Assembly: GCA_012744475.1 (NCBI GenBank)
Contig: JAAYBV010000070.1
Location: forward strand, 1-64,000
Source: Phycisphaerae bacterium
GTDB taxonomy: Bacteria; Planctomycetota; Phycisphaerae; Sedimentisphaerales; Anaerobacaceae
DNA length: 64,000 nt
Reading direction: 5' to 3'
Positions 40,991 through 50,603 of the stretch are shown here, piece after piece. Within the stretch, counting starts at the first letter, position 1, and each line of letters begins with the position of its first letter. The position numbers and the translations under genes are program-made. The notes under the pieces were generated by a model. It did no database searches, was not told where the DNA came from, and saw only the letters and a program-made list of their open reading frames with translations.

Positions 40991-42356
40991 GATCTGGGCG
41001 ATTGCCGTCAACACGGTCCGCCAGGCCATGCGCATGAGGATCGCGGTGATCTTCATCGCGATGTTGCTGATTCTGCTGCCGGTGATGGGGCTGACGGCGA
41101 CCGGGGACGGCACTCTGAAGGGCCGGCTCCAGACGTTCGTCAGCTATGGGCTGTCGTTGACCAGCCTGCTGCTGTGCCTGCTGACGATCATCGTCGCGAC
41201 CTACACGATCACCAGCGACATCGAGCACCGCCAGATCTATACCGTGGCCACCAAGCCGATCCGCCGCTATCAGTTCCTTCTCGGCAAGCTGGTGGGCGTG
41301 ATCGTTCTGGACGCGGCCCTCGTGACGCTCTTTGCCGGCATCGTGTACGCCGTGGTAGTGTTCCTGCCCGGTTTCCACGACGTCTCGAACGACACGCTGC
41401 GGCAGATCGACAACGAGTTCTTCACCGCCCGTGCCAGCCTCAGTCCTCCGGCGCCCGATGTACGCGAAGAAGTCCAGACGCTGTACGATCAGTTGGAGAA
41501 GACCGGGCAGCTCCGCGAGGCGTACCCTACATTGCCGCCCGAGGGGATTCTCAAGGAACTGACCTTGCGCAAGCAGTTGGAGAAACGGGCGGCGGGGGTG
41601 GGAGAGGGCCTGATGTGGGAGTTCGAGAAGATCCGGCCGCTCGACCCGAACCAGAGTCTATTCATCCGGTTCAAGTACGACGTGGCGGCCGAGCCGACCA
41701 ACGGCCAGGTCTACGCCCGCTGGCAGATCGGCGACCTGCGGCAGTTTCGTTACGGCATGAACTTCAAAACCCCGATCTGGCCTGAGGATCGTGCGGACCC
41801 GGTTCGCACGTTCCGCGAGATCGAGGTCCCGGCGCAGGTCATTGCCGATGACGGATACCTGGCGGTGGGGTTTCTCAACGTGCCGCTGAACGACACGACG
41901 GTGATCTTCCCGCTCGAAGACGGGTTGGAGCTGCTCTACAAGGCCGACACCTTCACGGCCAACTTCATCCGCGGGGTGCTGCTGATCCTGTTCCGGTTGA
42001 TCTTCCTGGCCTGCCTCGGAGTGCTGGCGGCGAGCTTTCTTTCGTTTCCCGTAGCGATCCTGTTCTGTCTGATGATCTTCTTCACGGGCACCATCAGCGG
42101 CTTCGTGCTCGAATCGTTCGAGTTTCTCAGCGCCAGCGTGAGCGAGGTGTATTCGTATACGATCGGGGCTCTGGTCCGGCTGCTGCCGCGATTCGACAAG
42201 TACAACCCGACCAGCTTCCTGGTGCCCGGCCGCCTGATCGCCTGGTCGTTCCTGGCGCAGGTGGCGCTGTTCATGGTCTGCATCAAGGGCCTCCTGCTGT
42301 TGGTGCTGGCCCTGATCATCTTCAGCTTCCGCGAGCTGGCCCGAATCATTGTGTGA
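40983..42356 (+). CDS. ABC-2 type permease
   Basis: The 457-aa protein's first span (RIAVIFIAMLLILLPVMG) is followed by a coupling segment (SDIEHRQIYTVATKPIRRYQ). A large extracytoplasmic insertion of about 180 residues comes next, then further spans (GVLLILFRLIFLACLGVLAA, FPVAILFCLMIFFTG, AQVALFMVCIKGLLLLVLAL). The insertion (for example DVAAEPTNGQVYARWQIGDL) is larger than in plain ABC-2 permeases and could contact envelope partners. It is translationally coupled to the ATPase and 33 bases upstream of the unknown 602-aa gene. Confidence 0.85.
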   Translation: MSKIWAIAVNTVRQAMRMRIAVIFIAMLLILLPVMGLTATGDGTLKGRLQTFVSYGLSLTSLLLCLLTIIVATYTITSDIEHRQIYTVATKPIRRYQFLLGKLVGVIVLDAALVTLFAGIVYAVVVFLPGFHDVSNDTLRQIDNEFFTARASLSPPAPDVREEVQTLYDQLEKTGQLREAYPTLPPEGILKELTLRKQLEKRAAGVGEGLMWEFEKIRPLDPNQSLFIRFKYDVAAEPTNGQVYARWQIGDLRQFRYGMNFKTPIWPEDRADPVRTFREIEVPAQVIADDGYLAVGFLNVPLNDTTVIFPLEDGLELLYKADTFTANFIRGVLLILFRLIFLACLGVLAASFLSFPVAILFCLMIFFTGTISGFVLESFEFLSASVSEVYSYTIGALVRLLPRFDKYNPTSFLVPGRLIAWSFLAQVALFMVCIKGLLLLVLALIIFSFRELARIIV

Positions 42357-42389
42357 CGAGACGCGGCGGTCGGCGCCGCGAAATCGACT

Positions 42390-44198
42390 ATGCGTGGACG
42401 TGACATTCTCATCATGCTCGTGTGCCTGTCGCTGGCCGGCGGTCTGCTCTATACGGCGGGCACACAGCTCGATTACATCAACACGCAGCGCCAGACGATG
42501 GGCCTGGTGGTGAACGAGCCGGTGGAGAACCTGCCGCCTTCGCTGGCCTTCGCCACCGTGGCGATGGGCGCGTTTCGCGGCCTGGTCGTCGACATCCTCT
42601 GGATGCGGGCCGACAAGCTGAAGGAGGAAGGGCAGTTCTTCGATGCCCGGCAGCTCGCCGAGTGGATCACGACGCTCCAGCCCCGGTTTCCGGCCGTCTG
42701 GGAGTTCCAGGCCTGGAACATGGCGTACAACATCTCCGTCGCCATCCCCGCTTCGCAGCCCGAGCAGCGCTGGCGGTGGGTCAAGAACGGCTACGAACTG
42801 CTGCGCGACAAGGGCATCCCCACCAATCCCAAGGCGGTCCAGCTCTACCGGGAACTGGCGAGGATCTTCCAGCACAAGCTCGGTGGCGTCTCCGACGACG
42901 TCCACAAGTACTACAAACTCCAGTTGGCGGAAGCCATCGGCCTGCTGCTCGGGTCGGAGGACAACGGGCTGCCCGCCGACGACAACGCGTTCTACGAGGC
43001 CCTGATCGGGACGCCGTCCGAATGGGCTCAGATCGTCGCCGATCCGAATGTAGCTCCGTTCATCCGGGCGCTTCAGGAGGTCGGTGAGCCGTTCACCAGC
43101 GAACAGCCGTTCGTACAGAACTATCTGGCGCTGCGCCGCAACGCGTCGCGCTTTCCGCAGGCTGCGTCGGATGTTGTGGATCGTTTTCGGGGCACGGCGG
43201 CATTGAAACGATTCGATCTGTTTGCGAAGTCTTACGAGCTGCGCAACACCTGGAAGCTGGAGCCGGCTCGCATGCACCAGGTCAGCCAGGAGTATGGGCC
43301 GATCGACTTCGCCGACCCCAACGTGCACTTCCCCATGGATTGGCGGCACCCGGACGCGCACGCCATCTATTGGGCGATCAAAGGGCTCAGCGTCGCCAAG
43401 GAAAAGAACGATGCCGAGACGGAGCGATACCAGACGAACACGCAGCGCATCGTCGCGCACAGCCTTCAGAATCTCTTCCGATACGGCAAGCTCATCATTC
43501 TCTCGCGTCCGGCCGAAGCGCTCGATCCGGACAGCCCCGCGGCCAAATCCACCTCGCCGGCAATACCCAAAGACGTCTTTCTCAGTCCGGACCTGCGGAT
43601 CTTCAATTCGTACCACAAGGCCGTGCTGGCAATCATTGCCGGCTACGAAGACGACCGCACCACCAAAGAATCGCTTGAGAACGGCCATCGCAACATGCTC
43701 AAGAACGCCGTCCTCTCGTTCTATCAGGCCGGACTGAGGGGAGAGGCCCTGAAGATTTTCAACCAGTTGCGGAAACGCTATCCCTTGAGAGAGTTCAACG
43801 TCTCGCTGGAGGAGTTCGCGCTGAAGCGCTGGAGAGAGGAGTTGAGCGGTTTCGGCATCGACGACGCCCGCGAGCAGATCGTGATGCTGCTCAGCGAGGG
43901 GTACTACCTGTACGCCGTCCGCGACGATGAGGCCGCCGCCGGGCGAGAGCAGTTGGCTCAGCAGGCGTACGACTTCTACAACACGACGAACGAGCCGGAG
44001 TTTCGCATTGACCTGCCCCCGATGCCCGTGCTACGATACGTCGCGCTCGGTCAGTTCCTCAACAGCGGGGCGTATCCGCCCCACATTCGGCAGGGTCTGC
44101 TGAATCGGATCCAGATCGAAAAGCCCGAGCTGTACAAGCAAATGGAACAGACCGAGGCGCAGTTGCAGCAAATGCAGGAGCAGCAGGGAACGCGGTGA
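42390..44198 (+). CDS. Membrane-anchored helical protein of unknown function
   Basis: The 602-aa protein has an N-terminal membrane anchor or uncleaved signal (ILIMLVCLSLAGGLLYTAG). A long helical body follows with TPR-like spacing (ILWMRADKLKEEGQFFDARQ, YKLQLAEAIGLLLGSED, SFYQAGLRGEALKIFNQLRK) and a Gln-rich C-terminal coiled coil. I do not recognise a named family. The gene directly follows an ABC-2 transporter pair with a short gap, so it may be its periplasmic accessory subunit. ATG 42390 has only a weak ribosome site. Confidence 0.72.
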   Translation: MRGRDILIMLVCLSLAGGLLYTAGTQLDYINTQRQTMGLVVNEPVENLPPSLAFATVAMGAFRGLVVDILWMRADKLKEEGQFFDARQLAEWITTLQPRFPAVWEFQAWNMAYNISVAIPASQPEQRWRWVKNGYELLRDKGIPTNPKAVQLYRELARIFQHKLGGVSDDVHKYYKLQLAEAIGLLLGSEDNGLPADDNAFYEALIGTPSEWAQIVADPNVAPFIRALQEVGEPFTSEQPFVQNYLALRRNASRFPQAASDVVDRFRGTAALKRFDLFAKSYELRNTWKLEPARMHQVSQEYGPIDFADPNVHFPMDWRHPDAHAIYWAIKGLSVAKEKNDAETERYQTNTQRIVAHSLQNLFRYGKLIILSRPAEALDPDSPAAKSTSPAIPKDVFLSPDLRIFNSYHKAVLAIIAGYEDDRTTKESLENGHRNMLKNAVLSFYQAGLRGEALKIFNQLRKRYPLREFNVSLEEFALKRWREELSGFGIDDAREQIVMLLSEGYYLYAVRDDEAAAGREQLAQQAYDFYNTTNEPEFRIDLPPMPVLRYVALGQFLNSGAYPPHIRQGLLNRIQIEKPELYKQMEQTEAQLQQMQEQQGTR

Positions 44199-44217
44199 GG
44201 GTTATCCGGCACGGGGC

Positions 44218-46386
44218 ATGGACGAAGCACTTCTGGCACAACTGACGTCGTCGCAGCGGAAGGCGGTGTTGCACAAGGAGGGGCCTCTGTTGGTCCTGGC
44301 GGGTCCGGGCAGCGGGAAGACCCGCGTCATCACCTGCCGGATCGCCGCCCTGATTGACTCCGGCGTCAGACCGTACAACATCTGCGCGATCACGTTTACG
44401 AACAAGGCCGCCGAAGAGATGCGCCAGCGGGCGGCGGCGCTCGGGGCGTCCGGCGGGGCCCACATCAGCACGTTCCATTCGCTGTGCGTGCGCATTCTCC
44501 GCCGCTACGCTCAGGCCGCCGGGATGCGACCGAATTTCAGCATTTACGACGCGGCCGACCAGAGCAAGTGCGTCAAGCAGGCCGTCAAAGACTGCCGCCT
44601 CGACGGGACGAACTTCCCGCCGGCGCGGATGCTCGACGCCATCTCCACCCTGAAGAACAAGCTCATCGACGCCCAGAGTTTCCAGGAACGCGCCGAGGAC
44701 TTCTTCTCGCGTACGCTCTCACAGGTTTACACGCGGTACCAGCAGATCCTGGCCGAGCAGAACGGCCTGGACTTCGATGACCTGCTGATGAAGGTCGCTT
44801 TCCTGTTGGAGAGCGACTCGACGGTGTGCGGCGAACTGGCGAACCGGTTCCGGTTTCTGCTCATCGACGAGTATCAGGACACCAACCACGCCCAGTATCG
44901 GCTGGCCAAGGCCCTGGCGCTTTCGCACGGCAACATCTGCGCGACCGGCGATCCCGACCAGTCGATCTACCGCTGGCGCGGCGCCGACATCCGCAACATC
45001 CTGGCCTTCGAGAAGGACTGGCCGCAGGCGGTGACCGTCAAGCTGGAGGAGAACTTCCGCAGCACCGCCGCCATTCTCAGGGTGGCCGACAGCCTGATCG
45101 CCCGAAACAAGAATCGCAAGCAGAAGACTCTTGTCGCCGTGCGGACCGACGAAGGCAGGGTTTCGGTCGAGATCTGCGACGATGAAGCCGCCGAGGCCGA
45201 CGCGGTTGCGCGTCAGGTCGATGCGCTGCTCGGCCAGAATGTTCCGGCCGGACAGATCGCCGTCTTCTATCGCGTCAACTCGATGAGCCGGGCCCTCGAA
45301 GAGGCGTTCGTTCGCCATCGCGTCCCATACCAGGTCGTCCGAGGCGTGGAGTTCTACAATCGCAAGGAGATTCGCGACGTTCTGGCGTATCTGAAAGTCC
45401 TGGCCAATCCCGCCGATGAAGTCGCGCTGCTGCGGGTCATCAACACGCCGGCGCGTGGCATCGGCAAGGTGACCGTCGACCGCGCCAAGGCTTTTGCCGT
45501 CGAGCACGGCCTGACCCTGTCCGAGGCATTGACGCAGGCCGATCGGATCGGCGGGGTGAGCGGTGCCGCCAAGACCAAGCTGTCGGCATTCGCCCGCCTG
45601 CTGGACAAGCTCCGGCAGGACCTCGTAGGCCCGGTTGCTCCGTTGGCCGAACGCGTCTTGGCCGAATCGGGACTGGAACAGTCGTTCAAGGGAACCGGTC
45701 AGGAGGGGCAGGACGCCCTGGAGAACATCGGCGAGTTGATCAATGCCGCGGCCGCATACGACCAGCAGACCGCCGAACCGTCGCTGCTCGACTACCTCCA
45801 GCAGATCGCGCTGTTCAGCGACACCGACGCCTACGAGGCGACGAGCGAACGAGCCGCCCTGATGACGCTGCACGCCGCCAAGGGACTGGAGTTCGATCAC
45901 GTCTTCGTCATCGGGCTGGAGGACGGCCTGCTGCCGCACGAGCGGGGCAGCGGGGATGGTGACGAACTGGAGGAGGAACGCCGCCTGTTCTTCGTCGGCG
46001 TCACGCGGGCCCGCACCAACCTGTACCTCAGCTACGCGCGGTATCGAACCGTTCGCGGGCAATTCCTTCGCACGGTGGCCTCGCCGTTTCTCTTCGAGCT
46101 TGGACTTGATCAGATGGTCCAGGACGATGAGGAATCCGAAGACGATTTCGACGCATTCACGGAATACCGACGTACACAGCCATCGCCGGTCCGCCCACGG
46201 CCGGCGGCCGCCAAACCGGCCGAGCCTCTGTTCGCTCCCGGCCAGCTCGTGCGGCACAAGACCTTTGGACTGGGCCGGGTGCAGAAGTTCGCCGACCTCG
46301 GCGCCAACAGCGTCGTCACCGTCCAGTTCAACACTGGACAGACAAAATCGCTCCTGCTACAATACGCCAACCTCTCGAAGGTGTGA
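44218..46386 (+). CDS. pcrA: ATP-dependent DNA helicase PcrA/UvrD
   Basis: The 722-aa superfamily 1A 3'-5' helicase acts in repair and replication. Motifs in order: Q-motif LTSSQRKAVLH, motif I AGPGSGKTR, Ia TFTNKAAEEMRQR, II LLIDEYQDTNHAQY, III ATGDPDQSIYRWRGAD, IV LEENFRST, V TLHAAKGLEFDHVF and VI RRLFFVGVTRAR. The C-terminal region ends with the PcrA/UvrD-type Tudor-like module (LFAPGQLVRHKTFGLGRVQK). Length is standard. The start ATG 44218 has a weak purine stretch upstream. Confidence 0.96.
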   Translation: MDEALLAQLTSSQRKAVLHKEGPLLVLAGPGSGKTRVITCRIAALIDSGVRPYNICAITFTNKAAEEMRQRAAALGASGGAHISTFHSLCVRILRRYAQAAGMRPNFSIYDAADQSKCVKQAVKDCRLDGTNFPPARMLDAISTLKNKLIDAQSFQERAEDFFSRTLSQVYTRYQQILAEQNGLDFDDLLMKVAFLLESDSTVCGELANRFRFLLIDEYQDTNHAQYRLAKALALSHGNICATGDPDQSIYRWRGADIRNILAFEKDWPQAVTVKLEENFRSTAAILRVADSLIARNKNRKQKTLVAVRTDEGRVSVEICDDEAAEADAVARQVDALLGQNVPAGQIAVFYRVNSMSRALEEAFVRHRVPYQVVRGVEFYNRKEIRDVLAYLKVLANPADEVALLRVINTPARGIGKVTVDRAKAFAVEHGLTLSEALTQADRIGGVSGAAKTKLSAFARLLDKLRQDLVGPVAPLAERVLAESGLEQSFKGTGQEGQDALENIGELINAAAAYDQQTAEPSLLDYLQQIALFSDTDAYEATSERAALMTLHAAKGLEFDHVFVIGLEDGLLPHERGSGDGDELEEERRLFFVGVTRARTNLYLSYARYRTVRGQFLRTVASPFLFELGLDQMVQDDEESEDDFDAFTEYRRTQPSPVRPRPAAAKPAEPLFAPGQLVRHKTFGLGRVQKFADLGANSVVTVQFNTGQTKSLLLQYANLSKV

Positions 46387-46492
46387 CGTCCCGGTCGTGG
46401 GGCGTGGCGATGCGCACTGCGACCCATCAGGCGGATCATTGGCAAGACAAGTCCCAGCCGAATCGAGCCATGTCTTTTGAAGGGGCCAGGCC

Positions 46493-47947
46493 ATGTCGAG
46501 GCAAATCGATCGTCGCGAGTTCCTGCAAATCACCGCTGCCGGCGGAATGGTGTACCTGGCCGGGTCGGGCCTGTTCGGCGCCAGCGCTGCCGCGAAGGGC
46601 AGCCCGCTGATCAGCCCGGGCTGTCGAACCAGCAAGGTTCAGGTCGCTCGGATCTACATGGGAATCGAGGGCGCGCACTGGCCCAAACCGACGCTGAACC
46701 TCAAGGACGAGATCCGCACCTACGAAGCGCAATTCGCCAGGCTCGCAGATCAGCTCGGCGACGTGGAGTTCGTCGTCGATGAGCTGGTCACATCCGTCGA
46801 TCAGGCGAGCCGGCTCAAGGGCCGCCTGGAGAACGTCGACGGCATTCTGGCTATCCATCTGAGCATGGGCGCCTCGTCGATCCTCCGCGAGATCCTTGGC
46901 GTGGGCAAGCCGACGGCCCTTTTTGCCCTCCCGTACTCCGGGCACGAGTGGACGAGCTTCGGCGCCCTGCAACGCCAGCCGATCGGGGCCAGGCTGGAGT
47001 GCTTCCTGACCACGGACTACGCGCAGCTTGCCGCTGCTATCCGCCCCTTCCGCGCGATTCATCATGCGCGGGAGGCCAAGGTGCTCAACGTCACGACGCG
47101 AATCTTCAAGCCCTACGCCGACAGCGTGAAGGCCAAGTTCGGCACGGAGATCAAGCAGGTCGATCTTCAGACGGTGATGGACGCCTATAAGGCGGTGGAT
47201 GACAAACTGGCGGACGCCGAGACCAAGCGGTGGATGGACAACGCCCAGGCGGTCGTGGAGCCGTCGCGAGGCGACGTCTGGAAGTCGTGCAAACTCGCCC
47301 TGGCGTTCGAGAACCTGCTGGCGTCGGAGAACGCCACCGTCCTGACAGTCGATTGCTACGGGACCATGTGGGACAAGACGATCAAGCTTCCGGCGTATCC
47401 GTGCATCGGTTTCTGCCGGCTCAACGATCTCGGCCTGGGAGGAATCTGTGAGTCCGATCTCCAGTGTGCCATGACCCACATCGTCCTCCAGGGACTGACG
47501 GGCCGACCCGGTTTCATCAGCGATCCGACGGTGGACGAGTCCTGCAACGGCATCATCCTGGCGCACTGCCTGGGCTCCAGGAAGATGGACGGTCCCGAAG
47601 GTCCGGCGGCGCCATACAAGATCCGAACCGTCATGGAACGGCAGGAGGGCGTCACGCCGCAGGTACAGATGCGCATCGGCCAGAAGGTCACTCAGGCCAT
47701 CCTGATCGGCATGGATTCCCTGCTGTACTTCACCGGCGAGATTATCGCAGCGCCGGTTGGCCTGGAGCAGGACCGCGGCTGCCGGACGAAGATCACCGTG
47801 AAGGTCGACGGCGACGTCGCCGCGCTCTGGAAGAGATGGTCCAACGGCTTGCATCGGCAGACCGTCTACGGTGACGTCACCAAGGAGCTGGCTCAGTTCT
47901 GCAAGTACAAAGAGATCAAGATGATCGATGAGGCGGCCAAGGCATGA
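46493..47947 (+). CDS. Tat-exported L-fucose/arabinose isomerase-like protein
   Basis: The 484-aa protein has a twin-arginine signal (DRREFLQITAAGGM) that directs a folded protein out of the cytoplasm. The body resembles the L-fucose/L-arabinose isomerase superfamily: an N-terminal Rossmann-like part (ARIYMGIEGAHWPK, FARLADQLGD) and a C-terminal part with LTVDCYGTMWD, PCIGFCRLNDLG and ESDLQCAMTHIVLQ. True sugar isomerases are cytoplasmic, so an exported member may act as a binding protein or modified enzyme. It lies 31 bases upstream of the xylanase gene on the same strand. Confidence 0.78.
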   Translation: MSRQIDRREFLQITAAGGMVYLAGSGLFGASAAAKGSPLISPGCRTSKVQVARIYMGIEGAHWPKPTLNLKDEIRTYEAQFARLADQLGDVEFVVDELVTSVDQASRLKGRLENVDGILAIHLSMGASSILREILGVGKPTALFALPYSGHEWTSFGALQRQPIGARLECFLTTDYAQLAAAIRPFRAIHHAREAKVLNVTTRIFKPYADSVKAKFGTEIKQVDLQTVMDAYKAVDDKLADAETKRWMDNAQAVVEPSRGDVWKSCKLALAFENLLASENATVLTVDCYGTMWDKTIKLPAYPCIGFCRLNDLGLGGICESDLQCAMTHIVLQGLTGRPGFISDPTVDESCNGIILAHCLGSRKMDGPEGPAAPYKIRTVMERQEGVTPQVQMRIGQKVTQAILIGMDSLLYFTGEIIAAPVGLEQDRGCRTKITVKVDGDVAALWKRWSNGLHRQTVYGDVTKELAQFCKYKEIKMIDEAAKA

Positions 47948-47978
47948 CTCGCCTGGGCTGACCGCACGAGGGACACAC

Positions 47979-49358
47979 ATGGCAAACCGAAACCCAGGAT
48001 GTGGCGCTTTCTGCACGCGACGACAGTTTCTGCTCGCCGCGACGGGAACCGCTGTCGCCGTGACGGCGCCGTACTTTGCTACCGCCCGTCAGCGAGACGC
48101 ATCTGAAGACAGCGACCGGATCCTTGCCGACGCGGAGTCGCGCATCCGGCAGCACCGCATGGCTCCGGTCACGCTGAAGCTCGTGACGCCGGATGGCCAG
48201 CCTCTCGGTCCCGGCCGCCGCGTGGAGATCAGACAAGTGCGCCATCGCTTCCTCTTCGGCTGCAACATCTTCATGCTCGGACGCTGCCGGACACCTGAGC
48301 AGAATGCCGCCTACGAGAGCCGCTTCGCCGGCATCTTCAACTATGCCACATTGCCGTTCTACTGGTGGAACTACGAGCGACAGAAGGGCAGCCCGGACCA
48401 CGAACGCACCGAGGAAATCGTCCGCTGGTGCAGGGCGCACGATGTCACGACGAAGGGCCATCCGCTGGCCTGGAACTACCGCGATCCGCCCTGGTTGACG
48501 GGCACGCCGCAGGAGGTGGCCCGAGCGCAGTTCGAGCGCATCACACGCTACGTCCAACGCTTGAGGGGCGACATCGACATCTGGGACGTCGTCAACGAGG
48601 CGACCCATTACGACCGGGCGGAGTGTAAACGCGACGCCCCCCGTCTGACCGAGGCGATCGCCGCGATGGGAGTTGGGCCGTACATCCGCACCGCCTTCAA
48701 GACCGCGCGCCAAGCGGGCCGCGACGCGACGCTGGTCATCAACGATTACCGTACGGATGCCGCCTTTGCGGAGAAGGTGATCTCGGAGCTTGCGGACGAA
48801 CATGCCCGGCCTATGTATGATGTCATCGGCATCCAGTCACACATGCACGGCGGCCCCTGGGGCGCCGCCCGGACGTGGGAGGTGTGCGAGCGTTTCGCGA
48901 AGTTCGCCAAGCCGCTGCACTTCACCGAGACGACCCTGGTTTCCGGCCCCAAGAGCGAGTCCGGCTGGACGACAACGGCCAAAGGCGAAGAGCAGCAGGC
49001 CCGATTGGCGAGCGAGTTCTACACCGTGCTCTTTTCGCACCCGGCAGTGGAGGCCATCACGTGGTGGGATTTCAGCGACCAGGGCGCCTGGCAGATGGCG
49101 CCGGCCGGTTTCCTGCGGGACGATATGTCGGCCAAGCCGATCTATGAGCGGCTTTGCGACATGATCAAGGGCCGATGGTGGACGCGGGTGGAGGCCGAGA
49201 GCGGCCCGGAAGGCCGGCTGAGAATCGATGGCTTCCAGGGTGAGTACGAAGCCGCCGTGAAGGAAAACGGGCGGCGGCTCGGCGGACGCTTCTCCCTGGC
49301 CAAAGCGACCGCCGAGGCGACAGATGTGCAACTGACGGAGCTGTCCGCTGACCGGTAG
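47979..49358 (+). CDS. GH10 endo-1,4-beta-xylanase, Tat-exported
   Basis: The 459-aa glycoside hydrolase has a twin-arginine signal (CTRRQFLLAATG) at its start. The GH10 barrel shows TKGHPLAWN near strand 3, the acid/base Glu in DIWDVVNEATHYD and the nucleophile Glu in LHFTETTLVSG; QSHMHGG and TWWDFSDQGAW complete the core. An N-terminal beta domain of about 90 residues precedes the barrel, and a C-terminal stretch after the barrel reads as a small beta domain. ATG 47979 is set by a GAGGGA site and by the signal. It probably degrades xylan or related glycans outside the membrane. Confidence 0.93.
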   Translation: MANRNPGCGAFCTRRQFLLAATGTAVAVTAPYFATARQRDASEDSDRILADAESRIRQHRMAPVTLKLVTPDGQPLGPGRRVEIRQVRHRFLFGCNIFMLGRCRTPEQNAAYESRFAGIFNYATLPFYWWNYERQKGSPDHERTEEIVRWCRAHDVTTKGHPLAWNYRDPPWLTGTPQEVARAQFERITRYVQRLRGDIDIWDVVNEATHYDRAECKRDAPRLTEAIAAMGVGPYIRTAFKTARQAGRDATLVINDYRTDAAFAEKVISELADEHARPMYDVIGIQSHMHGGPWGAARTWEVCERFAKFAKPLHFTETTLVSGPKSESGWTTTAKGEEQQARLASEFYTVLFSHPAVEAITWWDFSDQGAWQMAPAGFLRDDMSAKPIYERLCDMIKGRWWTRVEAESGPEGRLRIDGFQGEYEAAVKENGRRLGGRFSLAKATAEATDVQLTELSADR

Positions 49359-49386
49359 GCCGACTCTCACATGCTCCTGCTCGATA

Positions 49387-49414
49387 TTGTGCTTTCCGCG
49401 GGTTCTGCTACAAT
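49387..49414 (+). promoter_or_regulatory. Candidate promoter of manC
   Basis: TTGTGC (49387-49392) and TACAAT (49409-49414) are 16 bases apart. The predicted leader before ATG 49483 is about 60 bases. Confidence 0.4.
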
Positions 49415-49482
49415 GCCCGCGACGAAAAGACGGCACTGACGCTCGGGCAGGGCTTGACGCCGGGCAGGAGAAAGACGGACGG

Positions 49483-50571
49483 ATGAAGTACGCGGTGATC
49501 ATGGCCGGCGGCACGGGAAAGAGGCTTTGGCCTCTGAGCCGGCAGAAGCGACCCAAGCAGGTCTTGAGGCTGCTCGACGGACATACGCTTCTCGAACGCT
49601 GTTTCGAGCGATTGACGCCGATTTTTGACATCCGCAACATCATCGTCCTGACCAACGCCGCCTATGTCGACGTGGTCCGGCAGGACCTGCCGAGTCTGCC
49701 ATCGGGCAACGTGATCGCCGAACCCACGGTGCGGGACACCGCCGGAGCGATCGGTCTGGCGGCGTCGGTCCTGGCCAGGACTGATCCGCAGGCGGCGATG
49801 GCCGTCGTCACCGCCGACCAGTTGATCGAGCCGGCTGAGGTCCTCCAGGGGGCGCTGCGCGACGCCCTGACGTTTGTCGATTCGAACCCCGATGCGCTGG
49901 TCACATTCGGCATCAAACCCACGTTTCCCAGCACGCAGCTCGGCTACGTCAAATGCGGCGAGCCTCGCGCCGTTGCCAGGTGCAGGAATCCGATCCATTC
50001 GGTGGAAGCGTTCAAGGAGAAGCCCGATCTGGCCACCGCCCAGGGTTATCTGGCGGACGGCCGGTACTTCTGGAACTCGGGCATGTTCGTCTGGAAGGCC
50101 AAGACGATTCTGGCGAATCTGACCCGCTTCGTCCCGCAGACCAGCGAGCCGCTGCGGCGGATCGCCGCGTCCTGGGACACGCCGGACCAGAACAAGGTCC
50201 TGGCGGAGCAATTCCCCCAACTGCCCAAGATCAGCATCGACTACGCCGTTATGGAACGGGCGACAGACGTGCATGCGATCCGCCTGGATTGCCGCTGGCT
50301 GGACATGGGATCGTTCGCGGCGCTGGCGGACATCATCGAATCGGACGACCGGGGCAATGTCGTCGTGGCCGGGGCGAGCGAAGTGCTGGACTGCAAGAAC
50401 AGCATCATCGTCACCGAGGATAAGGGCCATCTGATCGCCGCGATCGGGCTGGACAATGTGGTGGTCGCCCATACGCCGGACGCGACTTTGGTCTGCCGGG
50501 CCGATCAGACCGAGCGACTGAAGGAGCTTCTGGCCTCCATCGAATCGCACCATCGCAGCGAGTTCCTGTAG
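49483..50571 (+). CDS. manC: Mannose-1-phosphate guanylyltransferase
   Basis: The 362-aa nucleotidyltransferase makes GDP-mannose from mannose-1-phosphate and GTP for polysaccharide synthesis. The signature MAGGTGKRLWPLSRQKRPKQ is at the N-terminus. VVTADQLIEP (metal-site region), VEAFKEKPD and RYFWNSGMFVWK follow in the family order, and a left-handed helix domain ends the chain. It has only the GMP domain, without the phosphomannose isomerase fusion. ATG 49483 follows CAGGAGAAAG; the in-frame upstream sequence is not homologous. Confidence 0.92.
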   Translation: MKYAVIMAGGTGKRLWPLSRQKRPKQVLRLLDGHTLLERCFERLTPIFDIRNIIVLTNAAYVDVVRQDLPSLPSGNVIAEPTVRDTAGAIGLAASVLARTDPQAAMAVVTADQLIEPAEVLQGALRDALTFVDSNPDALVTFGIKPTFPSTQLGYVKCGEPRAVARCRNPIHSVEAFKEKPDLATAQGYLADGRYFWNSGMFVWKAKTILANLTRFVPQTSEPLRRIAASWDTPDQNKVLAEQFPQLPKISIDYAVMERATDVHAIRLDCRWLDMGSFAALADIIESDDRGNVVVAGASEVLDCKNSIIVTEDKGHLIAAIGLDNVVVAHTPDATLVCRADQTERLKELLASIESHHRSEFL

Positions 50572-50603
50572 AATCGGAGTGGCCGCCGACGCGTGGCCTT
50601 CAG

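Noticed and set aside
41658-43688. 676-codon minus-strand frame across the ABC permease and the unknown 602-aa gene
   Set aside because: It crosses two plus-strand genes and their junction, and contains low-complexity Arg/Gln/His stretches typical of shadow frames.
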